From the NCBI GenBank assembly GCA_002406115.1, contig DHNC01000004.1:1-24422 (forward strand): a stretch of DNA of 24,422 nucleotides, given 5' to 3'. Position numbers and translations under genes: made by a program. Source of the DNA: Christensenella sp. UBA4626 (GTDB taxonomy: Bacteria; Bacillota; Clostridia; Christensenellales; UBA1242). The notes beneath the pieces were generated by a model. That model searched no databases and had not been told where the DNA came from. It saw only the letters and a program-made list of their open reading frames with translations. Numbering within the stretch: the first letter of the stretch is position 1; every line of letters starts with the position of its first letter. This document shows, piece after piece, positions 7,567 to 15,519 of this stretch.

Positions 7567-9003
7567 ATGAGTTTTTGCAAATTTAGTCCAGGGTATGTTT
7601 CGAGCAACAAAACACTTGTTGACAACACCTTTATAAATGAATATCTTCCAAAGGCACCAGATTTGTGTGTCAAAGCATATTTGCTTGGTTTAAGCAAATG
7701 TTCCAGTTCGGACGAGGCGGACAATTCTCTTGAATTTTTTGCTTCCACTTTAAAGGTTTGTGAGGAAGACATTATTTCTCTTTTTAAATATTGGGAAGAA
7801 ATGGGGCTTGTAAAAGTGCTTTCCACTGACCCTGTCGAAGTGAGATTTTTGCCAATAATTTCCAACGCTGGCAGCATTAAGAAATATAAGGTGGACAAAT
7901 ATGCGGATTTCAACATCCAGTTGCAAGAATGTTTTGAGGGTCGTATGTTGACGCCAAATGAAATGACAGAATTTTACGACCTTATTGAACGCAAACATAT
8001 CGCACAAGATGCTCTGATTAAAATTGTTAAATATTGCACGGATAACAAAGGGTTTAATTTAAGCCCAAACTATTGCCTCACAGTTGCAAAGGACTGGATT
8101 CGTCAAGGAATAATGACCACAACACAAATTCAAGCAAAGATTGAAGAGTTGGGCATTGTTGACGACCAAATGGGGCTTATTTTGTCCGCCATGGGCAGCA
8201 AACGTAAAATCCAAATTGAAGATAAAGAGTTGTTGAACAAATGGCTAAAATCTTATGGATTTGAACTTAACACTATTATATATGTGGTAAAAGCAAACAA
8301 AACAAAAAAACGTAGGCTAGATGTGAACGTTTTGGACGAATATCTCACAAAATATTTTGAAATGCGCTTAACCTCAATCCCAGAGATTGAAAATTATGAA
8401 AACGAAAAAGAAAACCTCATGAATCTTGCAATTTCAATCAACAAAGAACTTGGCATTTATTATGAGGATGTTTCAAAAGAAATTGATTCATATATCGTGA
8501 ACTGGCTCAACATGGGGTTTGACCAACAAACTCTCACTACTGTGGCTGACAACTGCTTTAAGTCCTCTATCCGAACGCTTGAAGGCTACAATAATATTTT
8601 GCTCAAACTTTTCCGCTTGGGCATTGTAAATTTGACCTCTTACACCCAATATTTGAACGATAATTTGGCGATGGACAACAAAATTAAGCAGGTTTTGCAG
8701 CATCTTAACCTTGCAAGGAATGTCAACAACGCTGACCGCAGTTTTTACTCGGTTTGGACAAACGATTGGGGATTTAGCCACGAAATTGTGCTTTATGCGG
8801 CAGATTTAAGCGCAGGAAAAACAAATGCCTTGCAATATTTGAACAAAATACTGTCCAACTGGAACAGTGCTGGGCTCAAAACACTTGAACAAGTTAAACA
8901 AGTGAAAATTGAGGATAGCGAAAAGACAGATTTCATCCACAACAATTACACAAAAGAGCAAATTGCAAGTTTTATAACCAACCTTGATGAAGTGGAGGTT
9001 TAA
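7567..9003 (+). CDS. DnaD/DnaB-like replication initiation protein with four DnaB_2-type modules
   Basis: 478 aa. Residues ~1-100 look like the winged-helix N-terminal domain of DnaD/DnaB proteins (YVSSNKTLVDNTFI; KAYLLGLS; LFKYWEEMGLVKV). Four similar helical units follow at roughly 130-192, 219-276, 305-365 and 392-446. Each begins with a Tyr/Trp-containing helix (FYDLIERKHIA, LLNKWLKSYGFE, YIVNWLNMGFDQ, YSVWTNDWGFSH) and ends in a turn with Gly or Met-Arg-Leu followed by Thr/Ser (GIMTTTQI, MRLTSIPEI, GIVNLTSY, GLKTLEQV), as in the DnaB_2/DnaD C-terminal domain that binds DNA and helps load the replicative helicase. Bacillus DnaD has one such domain and DnaB two, so four is unusual. The gene immediately precedes a dnaI-type helicase loader, which supports the role. 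Confidence 0.82.
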   Translation: MSFCKFSPGYVSSNKTLVDNTFINEYLPKAPDLCVKAYLLGLSKCSSSDEADNSLEFFASTLKVCEEDIISLFKYWEEMGLVKVLSTDPVEVRFLPIISNAGSIKKYKVDKYADFNIQLQECFEGRMLTPNEMTEFYDLIERKHIAQDALIKIVKYCTDNKGFNLSPNYCLTVAKDWIRQGIMTTTQIQAKIEELGIVDDQMGLILSAMGSKRKIQIEDKELLNKWLKSYGFELNTIIYVVKANKTKKRRLDVNVLDEYLTKYFEMRLTSIPEIENYENEKENLMNLAISINKELGIYYEDVSKEIDSYIVNWLNMGFDQQTLTTVADNCFKSSIRTLEGYNNILLKLFRLGIVNLTSYTQYLNDNLAMDNKIKQVLQHLNLARNVNNADRSFYSVWTNDWGFSHEIVLYAADLSAGKTNALQYLNKILSNWNSAGLKTLEQVKQVKIEDSEKTDFIHNNYTKEQIASFITNLDEVEV

Positions 9004-9004
9004 T

Positions 9005-9913
9005 ATGAATAAACGCAAACTTATTGACGAAGTTAAACAACAGTTTATGTTAAAGCGCATCCACGCACAAGAAAAGGCGGATGATTACATAAACGCTTTA
9101 CGCCAAAACCCTGAGTTTAACGATTTGTATTCAAAATTTACAAAAACAAAATTAGACTATTTAAAAAGCACTTACGAGCAAGAAAATTTGACCTTGAAAT
9201 ACGACTTGCAAGAACTTCAAGGCAAAATAAATGACTATTTAAAACAACACAATATTGACAAATCTGATTTAAAGCCAAAATACGATTGCCCAATCTGCAA
9301 CGACACGGGCGTGGCTGGCGGCAGGATTTGCAGTTGCTTGCAAAATGAGTTGAACAAAAAATTGTCAATGTGTGTCAGCAGCCAAACCAAATTTAAATCT
9401 TTTGAGCAATGCAACCAAAGTTTGATGAACGAAAATGACAAAAAAACTTGTGCTTTGCTTAAAAGTTGGTGCGAAAAATATCCGAATGTTTCAAAAATCA
9501 ATATCTGTTTGGTGGGCGGCGCTGGCACGGGCAAAACTTTCCTTTTGGAATGTGTTGCAAATGAGATGTTAAAACATAATCAACTGGTGTGCTACAAAAC
9601 CGCTTTTGAGTTGAACGAACTTGCCAGACTTTATCATATCGGCAAATCTTATGATTTTTCCGATTGCCTTTCTGCGGACGTTTTGCTGATTGACGACCTT
9701 GGCACTGAACCAATTTTGAAGAATGTAACAAAGGAATATCTTTACAATCTTATCAACACCCGCCAAGTGAACAATTTGCCAACTTTGATAACCACCAATC
9801 TCAGCCAAGAAAAATTGTTGGACCGCTATGATGAGCGTATTTACAGCCGTTTAGCCAACAAGGCACTCAGCCTCAATATTCAACTGACCGGCAGCGATAA
9901 AAGGTTAAGTTAA
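9005..9913 (+). CDS. dnaI: DnaC/DnaI-type helicase loader ATPase
   Basis: 302 aa from the ATG at 9005. The GGAGG in the end of the upstream gene sits 7 nt ahead of it, so the in-frame ATG at 8984 is not chosen. The N-terminal ~90 residues are helical, followed by a zinc-binding Cys cluster CPICNDTGVAGGRICSC (Cys95, 98, 109, 111) as in DnaI/DnaC proteins. An AAA+ core has Walker A GGAGTGKTF (about 171-179), Walker B VLLIDDLG (about 226-233), the sensor-like LITTNLS and an arginine-finger-type YDERIYSRLANKA. The protein would load the DnaB-type replicative helicase at the origin together with the DnaD-like protein. The genes are adjacent with a 1-nt gap, so translation is probably coupled. Confidence 0.88.
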   Translation: MNKRKLIDEVKQQFMLKRIHAQEKADDYINALRQNPEFNDLYSKFTKTKLDYLKSTYEQENLTLKYDLQELQGKINDYLKQHNIDKSDLKPKYDCPICNDTGVAGGRICSCLQNELNKKLSMCVSSQTKFKSFEQCNQSLMNENDKKTCALLKSWCEKYPNVSKINICLVGGAGTGKTFLLECVANEMLKHNQLVCYKTAFELNELARLYHIGKSYDFSDCLSADVLLIDDLGTEPILKNVTKEYLYNLINTRQVNNLPTLITTNLSQEKLLDRYDERIYSRLANKALSLNIQLTGSDKRLS

Positions 9914-9968
9914 AATATATTTTATTAAAAACAAGTTTTAACAAAATTTTTAAATAAAAAATCAAAAT

Positions 9969-10021
9969 AGACCAAATTATTCAACTGACGCTCATAAATT
10001 TAGTTTATTGTTAAGCACAAC
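9969..10021. repeat. Dispersed hairpin element, copy B
   Basis: AGACCAAATTAT / ATAAATTTAGTTT around a 13-nt loop (9969-10006), then a tail running into the terminator. Arm length, loop length and the loop core (act..cG.tC) match copy A at 2060-2097. Confidence 0.5.
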
Positions 10022-10054
10022 AAAAAAACGCAAGAATTTAACTTGCGTTTTTTT
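10022..10054. terminator. Bidirectional intrinsic terminator
   Basis: AAAAAAACGCAAG / CTTGCGTTTTTTT with loop aatttaa. It ends the dnaI operon (+) and the zinc-ribbon gene (-). Confidence 0.92.
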
Positions 10055-10060
10055 GTCTGA

Positions 10061-10552
10061 CTAATTTAATTTTGTTCCGCACTTTTCGCAAAAGTCGCTT
10101 TTAAGGTTGTTTATGTGCTTGCAATTTGGGCATTCCTTTTTAACTTTTGCACCACAATTTGTGCAAAATGCCATGCCTTCGCTGATTGTGTTGCCGCAAT
10201 TTGGGCAATTGTTGCCAACTGTTTCTTTAATAAGGTTGGTTGTGTAACTTGTAGCAACAATCCCAAATCCGAGTGAGGCAAGTTTTGCACCGATGCCTCC
10301 AATAAAAGCAAGTGGGATAATTGAAATGAAAGGGACTAAAATTTCTGATGAAAATGCACCCGCTTGCACACTGGCAAAAGCAATTTTAACAAAGGCCACA
10401 AAACAAATAAGCACGCCAACAAAGCCGATGATTGCAAGTGGCAACCCTACGCCAATCAATGTCCCACGCAACTTTTTTGCTTTTTCGCAATTTGCAACAT
10501 TGTGAACATCAGCATTCAAAGCCTTGATTTCTTCACTCAAATTATTAAACAT
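10061..10552 (-). CDS. Small membrane protein with double zinc ribbon
   Basis: 163 aa. A short N-terminal helix is followed by two hydrophobic segments (about 31-62 and 70-100), then a C-terminal double zinc ribbon with CPNCG/CTNCG (Cys116, 119, 130, 133) and CPNCK/CEKCG (Cys141, 144, 155, 158). This gives eight cysteines in CxxC pairs, the DZANK/zinc-ribbon type common in Clostridia membrane proteins of unknown role. AGGAG 7 nt before the ATG supports the start. It lies 59 bp after tilS on the same strand and may be co-transcribed with it; no separate promoter is clear. Function unknown. Confidence 0.72.
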   Translation of the reverse strand: MFNNLSEEIKALNADVHNVANCEKAKKLRGTLIGVGLPLAIIGFVGVLICFVAFVKIAFASVQAGAFSSEILVPFISIIPLAFIGGIGAKLASLGFGIVATSYTTNLIKETVGNNCPNCGNTISEGMAFCTNCGAKVKKECPNCKHINNLKSDFCEKCGTKLN

Positions 10553-10611
10553 AATTTTTCTCCTATTAAGAATTTATCATAAAAATTTAAAACAATTAAA
10601 TATATCGAAAA

Positions 10612-11958
10612 TTAAATCAAATCTCTTTCATAATTGATTTTGTAAAGATTTTTTGTTTCGTCAGTAACTTTGATGCTGTCTGCAATTTCGATGTCTGCAA
10701 CTGCCAAAATCTGATTGTCAACTGCCAAAACTGGGATATCATCACGCATACGTTGAGGGATTTTTTTGTCAATAAAATATTCTTTAAGTTTTTTGGTTCC
10801 GCCCATATTTAAAGGTGCAAATGTGTCGCCCTCTTGTCTGAACCTCCAAACTGCTTCTTGTGGCAACTTGTCTGCATCAATGATGTGTTGATGCAATTTT
10901 TGCTCGTTTTTAACTTTGCTTGAAGTTGTGCGGATGACGCCATAACCTTCGATTTTCAATTTGCCTTTTCTGAATGGATATTGACCAATTTCAATATCAC
11001 GTTTTTTGATGTTGCCGATGACGATATAATCATATTCCTTGCTAACTTTAATTTTAAAAGGCAGGTTGATAATTGCGCCGTTGTTTGCCTCCAACGCAAA
11101 TTCTCTAACCATATTTATATGTCGGCTTTCAATGTCTTGTTTTGCAAATTTTGAAATAACTTTTTTCAAAATCCTATTTACGATTGCAGGGTCTTGATAG
11201 AAATATGCAAGTGGGATTTTTGTGATTTCAGCGGTTTCGATGAGTGTGCCATAGTCGATTTGACTGTTGATATAGTTGTCATCTTGCGCACAAATTTTGC
11301 TGAAATTGATAATATTTTTGTCCACACCTTTAAAGCGTTTCCTCAACGCTGGCATAACAATGTTGCGGATATAATTGCGGCTAAATTCGGTGTCGCTGTT
11401 TGTTTCGTCCTCAACAAATTCAAGCCCATTTTCATCAATGTAGGACATAATTTCTTCACGAGGAGTTTCAAGCAATGGACGGATATAAACGCCATCACGG
11501 ATTGGCTCCATACCTCTTGCACCAGACAAGCCAGCCCCACGAATAATGTTGAGCAAAACAGTCTCTGCTTGGTCATTTAGGTGGTGAGCAAGCGCAATTT
11601 TGTCCACAAGACCTCGTTGCATAACAGTTTCAAATACACCATATCTAACTTTTCTTGCTGCTTGTTCGATGGTCAATTTTTCGTCCTTTGCAACTTTCAA
11701 AGCCTCAACTTTAAACTTATATGCCCTTATGCCATGCTCTTTGCAAAACTTCATCACAAATTCAGTGTCAAAGGCACTGCTTGGTCGGATGCCGTGGTCA
11801 ACGTTTACGGCAACGACTTCACAATCCAACTCGGATTTAACAGAGTTGAGATAGTGCAACAAACTTATGCTATCTCGCCCACCAGAACAAGCCACGCCGA
11901 TGATTTCGCCAGGTTTAATCATCTTATTTTTTTTGATATATTCAAGCACATTTTCCAT
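10612..11958 (-). CDS. tilS: tRNA(Ile)-lysidine synthase TilS
   Basis: 448 aa, normal length for the long Bacillota form. It makes lysidine at C34 of the tRNA-Ile with CAU anticodon, so that this tRNA reads AUA and is charged with isoleucine. The PP-loop ATP-binding motif SGGRDS is at residues ~25-30, followed by VNVDHGIRP, ALAHHLNDQAETVLLNIIRGAGLSG and RPLLE, all typical of the N-terminal adenylation domain. The C-terminal domain contains WRFRQEGDTFAP and KKLKEYFIDKKIPQRMRD, the TilS C-terminal tRNA-binding region. AAAGGA 9 nt upstream supports the start. It lies next to spoIIE on the same strand, as near spoIIE in Bacillus. Confidence 0.95.
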   Translation of the reverse strand: MENVLEYIKKNKMIKPGEIIGVACSGGRDSISLLHYLNSVKSELDCEVVAVNVDHGIRPSSAFDTEFVMKFCKEHGIRAYKFKVEALKVAKDEKLTIEQAARKVRYGVFETVMQRGLVDKIALAHHLNDQAETVLLNIIRGAGLSGARGMEPIRDGVYIRPLLETPREEIMSYIDENGLEFVEDETNSDTEFSRNYIRNIVMPALRKRFKGVDKNIINFSKICAQDDNYINSQIDYGTLIETAEITKIPLAYFYQDPAIVNRILKKVISKFAKQDIESRHINMVREFALEANNGAIINLPFKIKVSKEYDYIVIGNIKKRDIEIGQYPFRKGKLKIEGYGVIRTTSSKVKNEQKLHQHIIDADKLPQEAVWRFRQEGDTFAPLNMGGTKKLKEYFIDKKIPQRMRDDIPVLAVDNQILAVADIEIADSIKVTDETKNLYKINYERDLI

Positions 11959-12010
11959 AAAAATATTTCCTTTTTTGCAAAAATTTGTTTATTTTTTTAA
12001 AAACGTTGCA

Positions 12011-12039
12011 ATTATACATCATTTTCACTGATTTTGCAA
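12011..12039 (-). promoter_or_regulatory. Promoter of tilS
   Basis: On the minus strand TTGCAA (12039-12034), 17-nt spacer, TATAAT (12016-12011). Predicted transcription start near 12004 gives a ~45-nt leader with a Shine-Dalgarno, so tilS can be expressed apart from spoIIE. Confidence 0.7.
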
Positions 12040-12086
12040 TACTATTTAAAAAATTTTATAGATTTTGATGTCAATATAAAATTAGG

Positions 12087-12129
12087 CAAAAAAGGAAAAG
12101 TTTTTTAAAAAACAAATCGAAAAACTTTT
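12087..12129 (-). terminator. Possible weak terminator after spoIIE
   Basis: On the minus strand AAAAGTTTTT / AAAAACTTTT with a 14-nt loop, followed by CCTTTTTTGC. The stem is almost all A-T, so its strength is doubtful. Confidence 0.4.
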
Positions 12130-12143
12130 AAGATTTTTAATAT

Positions 12144-12332
12144 AAATCCATGCCCGTGCTTACCCGCTTAGTTCTTCAAAAATGTTCTTGCTACAAGCAC
12201 AGTAATAAATCCATGCCCGTGCTTACCCGCTTAGTTCTTCAAAAACGTCCTCGCTACGAGCACGGTAATAAATCCATGCCCGTGCTTACCCGCTTAATTC
12301 TTCAAAAACGTCCTCGCTACAAGCACGGTCAT
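12144..12332 (-). repeat. Three 63-bp tandem copies of the spoIIE 3' end
   Basis: Copy 1 (12270-12332) contains the last 11 codons and stop of spoIIE plus ~27 bp of trailer. Copies 2 (12207-12269) and 3 (12144-12206) repeat this after the stop. The unit is 21 codons, so the copies stay in frame. Only six sites vary within the 11-codon part, all synonymous in the spoIIE frame; the trailer is essentially identical. Each unit can fold with CCGTGCTT pairing to AAGCACGG, with a mismatch or wobble in copies 2 and 3. Together with the weak hairpin at 12087-12129 and the tilS promoter, this accounts for the non-coding stretch 11959-12293. Confidence 0.95.
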
Positions 12333-14582
12333 ATCGTCCTTTGCGGAGTTGTCGTTAAGCCTTACTGCCTCGTTTAAAATTGTTTCCGCCAAAACTTGCG
12401 GATTTGTGCTGACCAAGTGTGAAACAAAATCTTTATATTCCTCAATCGTTTTGAATGCGTCCGTTATGCCGTCCGTTGCCAAAATGACAATATCCTTTGT
12501 CGTGACGGCAGTTTTGTAAATGGACGGATTTATATTGTCCAAAGCCCCGATTGGCAAGGCGCCGCCTTCCACCACCTCTAATCCGTCGCTGTGTTTGATT
12601 ATCCCATAAGGTGCCCCAACTTTGATAAAGTCGGCAAGTTGGCTATCCAAATCCAGCAAGCACACATCCAAAGTGGAATAGTTTTCTTGATTGTTGATTG
12701 CAAGCAATTTGTTGACGCTTTCCAAAATGATGTCGTTTTCAAACCCGACCTTGTAAAAATTTTCAATAAGGCTCAACGTCATTGCACTCATTTTGTGTGC
12801 AGCCATGCCAGCTCCCATTCCGTCGCAAAGGGCAAGCAAAAATTTATCTTTGCCAAGCCTAATTATGCTGTGGCAATCCCCGCACTCATCATTGCCCGCT
12901 TTGCAGCAACTTGCCAAGCCGAAAGCGCAGTCGTATTTGCTTTGACGCCTCAAAGTTATAGAATTAAATCCAGTTTCCTCCATAGGTTTAATCAACGAAA
13001 TTTGCATCGGCGTCTTTAAAACTTCGGTGGTCACCTTTTGGATAAAATCTAAATCTTTCTCGCCGTTTTTAACAATCAAAATCGCACTAATATCCTGATT
13101 TTTTTCAGCATAAATCAAAACCTCTTTGCACTCCACATTGTGGTTTAACAATCGGGTTATTATTTTGTTTTCACGAGCGACATCAAAGGTGACATTTGTG
13201 TCAATTTCGTCCCCGATGTTCAGCAGCAATTGCGACACCGCTCCCATTTGATCCGCCAAAAGGTATTTCACATTATTGACATCCGCCACCATGCCTTTAT
13301 ATTGCCTGTATTCATCCGTCAGTCGGTTCACCAAAGAGATTAGGTTGTTCACTTTTGCACATCTATTTGTAAGCCCAGCAGGCAAATCCAACAAACTGAC
13401 CTTGCCCTTTTTTAATGCAACTTCAATCAAACTTTCCAAACTGCTGCGATTGTCCGTGCCTAGCGAACGTGTGCATCTGTTTTTATCCAAACATTCTTTG
13501 CAACAAGTCGATGTCACCTCTCGCACCAGCATAGCCACAAGTTCGTCGTGAGTCAAATCCTTTTTTATCATATTCAAATGGATTTGCTTCATCTCCATAA
13601 AAATGTTGCTCAACTCGCTCATTCGTTTATGTATGCTTCGACGGGTGGTATTCACAAGGTTTCGGCTGGTCAACTCGCTGCGTTTTACATACACCAAATC
13701 TGCCAAACCGTTTATCCCTTTTGAAGGTATCGCCACAAAAACCACCAACCCGCTTAAAATCGGAAGCAAGGAATAAACAACATCCAAATTTGCACCCAAA
13801 AAGAACAACTCAACAAACGCCGCCCCGATAAAGGATGAAATTGCAATTTTAAACTTGTTTGGCATACTAAACATGCTTGCCAGCAGACTTATGATTGAAA
13901 ATTCCGCAATCGGCAAAAGGCTGGATAGACTTATCGAAACACCCAGGTTAAATGACAAACTAAGTGCAAATGTCAGCATAGGATTGCCAATCCCCACCGA
14001 AATCACAATGCACAATGTTGCCACCAGTTTGTACAACTCAAAGCCATAAATATTCACCGGAGCGACACCCAAGCCCAAAACCGCCACCGAAAACAAAAAG
14101 CAAATACTTTCGTCCAAGGTCAGTTTAAAGCAGTTTCGTCTCAAAATCATAACCTGACACACCGTGGTGAAAGCAAACAATGAAATCGCACCAAACACCA
14201 AGTATGCACACAACTGCCAAATGTGAGCGTAGTTGTAATAAATGTAAGTGGCAAGTGACACAAAATACAAACAAAAATTTGTGCCAAGTTTTATGCTTTT
14301 CTTTGCCAAACGATCCACATAAAAATTGATTAGCCCGACCGTCACAACTGTAATCGCAATCAAAAACGACTGCAAACTGAAATCCACAATCAATTGAGAC
14401 CCCAAAGTGAAAGCAGCCATCAATTTTTCATCCACGCCGACATAGACGCACGCAAAATAAAAAGCAAACAAAAATGGGCTTATGCCATAAACTTTTGCAT
14501 TTGCAAACACCAAACAGGCAAAAAACAAAGCCAAATAGCCCACCAAATTTTTAAACCCAAACTTCCTCTTAACCTTTTCCAT
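12294..14582 (-). CDS. spoIIE: Stage II sporulation protein E, membrane-bound PP2C-type phosphatase
   Basis: 762 aa. The N-terminal ~300 residues contain about ten membrane helices, then a central regulatory region, then a PP2C phosphatase domain: LALCDGMGAGMAAHK from about residue 584 (metal-binding Asp in DGMG), ILATDGITDAF and the closing DDMTVLVAR. In Bacillus, SpoIIE localises to the polar septum and dephosphorylates SpoIIAA, releasing sigma-F in the forespore, so an endospore programme is implied here. CCKECLDKNRC and CCKAGNDECGDC are Cys-rich stretches; the first precedes the phosphatase domain. The ATG at 14582 follows TAAAAT by 6 nt. GGGGG lies between but is too close to the ATG for a normal ribosome binding site. 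The last codons are part of a tandem repeat. Confidence 0.95.
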   Translation of the reverse strand: MEKVKRKFGFKNLVGYLALFFACLVFANAKVYGISPFLFAFYFACVYVGVDEKLMAAFTLGSQLIVDFSLQSFLIAITVVTVGLINFYVDRLAKKSIKLGTNFCLYFVSLATYIYYNYAHIWQLCAYLVFGAISLFAFTTVCQVMILRRNCFKLTLDESICFLFSVAVLGLGVAPVNIYGFELYKLVATLCIVISVGIGNPMLTFALSLSFNLGVSISLSSLLPIAEFSIISLLASMFSMPNKFKIAISSFIGAAFVELFFLGANLDVVYSLLPILSGLVVFVAIPSKGINGLADLVYVKRSELTSRNLVNTTRRSIHKRMSELSNIFMEMKQIHLNMIKKDLTHDELVAMLVREVTSTCCKECLDKNRCTRSLGTDNRSSLESLIEVALKKGKVSLLDLPAGLTNRCAKVNNLISLVNRLTDEYRQYKGMVADVNNVKYLLADQMGAVSQLLLNIGDEIDTNVTFDVARENKIITRLLNHNVECKEVLIYAEKNQDISAILIVKNGEKDLDFIQKVTTEVLKTPMQISLIKPMEETGFNSITLRRQSKYDCAFGLASCCKAGNDECGDCHSIIRLGKDKFLLALCDGMGAGMAAHKMSAMTLSLIENFYKVGFENDIILESVNKLLAINNQENYSTLDVCLLDLDSQLADFIKVGAPYGIIKHSDGLEVVEGGALPIGALDNINPSIYKTAVTTKDIVILATDGITDAFKTIEEYKDFVSHLVSTNPQVLAETILNEAVRLNDNSAKDDMTVLVARTFLKN

Positions 14583-14588
14583 GCCCCC

Positions 14589-14620
14589 ATTTTAGCACTA
14601 ACTATTTTTTTGAATTGCAA
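14589..14620 (-). promoter_or_regulatory. Putative spoIIE promoter with long spacer
   Basis: TAAAAT (14594-14589) is 6 nt before the ATG. The best -35 match is TTGCAA (14620-14615) at 20 nt, longer than the usual 17; spacing of 17 gives only CAATTC. No Spo0A box (TGNCGAA) is visible in the upstream ~150 bp. Confidence 0.4.
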
Positions 14621-14639
14621 AGAAAAAGAGAAAAAAAGA

Positions 14640-14661
14640 ACCAAAATCGGTTAATTTTGGT
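14640..14661. terminator. Intrinsic terminator of the CrtO-like gene
   Basis: ACCAAAAT / ATTTTGGT with loop cggtta. On the minus strand it is followed by TCTTTTTTTC, 86 bp after the stop of the gene ending at 14748. Confidence 0.7.
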
Positions 14662-14747
14662 AATTTTTGTTTTTTTATGAATAAGGATACAATTTATTTT
14701 TAATAAAAAATTGTTTTTTATTTGATTTTCACAATCCTAACAATCAA

Positions 14748-15338
14748 CTAACAATCTTTAACTTCTTGTGTCTGTTGCAATTCAGGTGCAGGATTTGACA
14801 CTTTTTTAAGTCTTTCAACATAGGCTTGAAAACGTGGGCGATTATATCTCTGGATTAAAATTGATGGAACGTTTAAAAGGCTATAAATCATGGCTATTAC
14901 AAAAGATATATTCCAAAAACACCCATTAGGCATAAAGCACATACCGATCAAACTTGAAATTATACAACAAATATGCAAACATTCCCCATAGCACATTTCC
15001 TTCAAAAATTTGTTAAGGTATTCAACATCGTTAGGTTTTTCTATTTTATCTTTTTTAAAATTCACAAGTTTGCCAGCCTCTGGGATTTTATCTTTCCATT
15101 TTTTTATCCCAATTTTGACCAAAAACTTACGTTCTTTATCACTCACCCTGTAGATTTTGAGGTTTGGGTCAAACCATTTTGACGGCAAAACACGGATTAT
15201 CAGAGCGATAAAAAGCGAAGGCAACAAAACAATAGCAAACCCTATAAGTAGATTTAAAGCCATTGTCCAACTGAAATCTGCCAGCAAATTAAAGAATATA
15301 ACACTAAATATTGATACACTTACTATAAGTATGTACAT
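14748..15338 (-). CDS. CrtO-like membrane acyltransferase (glycosyl-4,4'-diaponeurosporenoate acyltransferase family)
   Basis: 196 aa from the ATG at 15338, chosen because GAGGAGAAAA lies just upstream; the in-frame ATG at 15371 has none. Two N-terminal membrane helices (about 1-20 and 24-50) are followed by a soluble stretch KIYRVSDKERKFLVKIGIKKW and KDKIPEAGKL, then two more helices and NVPSILIQRYNRPRF. The WKDKxPEAG and NxPxxxIQRYNR motifs match the CrtO family, which in Staphylococcus acylates the sugar of glycosylated carotenoid during staphyloxanthin synthesis. No carotenoid genes are present here, so the acceptor is more likely another glycolipid. It is divergent from a GT4 glycosyltransferase. 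The short Pro/Gln-rich C-terminal tail looks unstructured. Confidence 0.65.
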   Translation of the reverse strand: MYILIVSVSIFSVIFFNLLADFSWTMALNLLIGFAIVLLPSLFIALIIRVLPSKWFDPNLKIYRVSDKERKFLVKIGIKKWKDKIPEAGKLVNFKKDKIEKPNDVEYLNKFLKEMCYGECLHICCIISSLIGMCFMPNGCFWNISFVIAMIYSLLNVPSILIQRYNRPRFQAYVERLKKVSNPAPELQQTQEVKDC

Positions 15339-15376
15339 ATATTTTCTCCTCAAATGTTTGTTTTTTATCAAAATTT

Positions 15377-15405
15377 ATGATACCATGTTTTTATAAATTT
15401 GACAA
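15377..15405 (-). promoter_or_regulatory. Promoter of the CrtO-like gene
   Basis: On the minus strand TTGTCA (15405-15400), 17-nt spacer, TATCAT (15382-15377). The leader of ~32 nt carries the GAGGAG ribosome binding site, in contrast with the leaderless genes. Confidence 0.6.
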
Positions 15406-15519
15406 ATTTCGCACAAAAATAATTTAAGTCATGGACTAATATTGGTTATTTGTACAAGTTTTATTTGCTTTAAGTTTAAAATAACAATAGATAAAAGTCA
15501 ATTGATGTAAGGAGAAAAT

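Noticed and set aside
8984..9004. Upstream start of the dnaI gene at 8984
   Set aside because: It would overlap the dnaD-like gene and turn the GGAGG ribosome binding site into coding sequence; the ATG at 9005 has the right spacing.
12144..12332. CRISPR array
   Set aside because: The repeats are contiguous 63-bp units without unique spacers, they include coding sequence, and no cas genes are near.
12150..12377. Plus-strand open frame made of three 21-residue repeats, each starting MPVLTRL
   Set aside because: It is antisense to the spoIIE end and its repeats. Differences among the copies change amino acids in this frame but are all silent in the spoIIE frame, so selection acted on the minus strand. 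No ribosome binding site fits.
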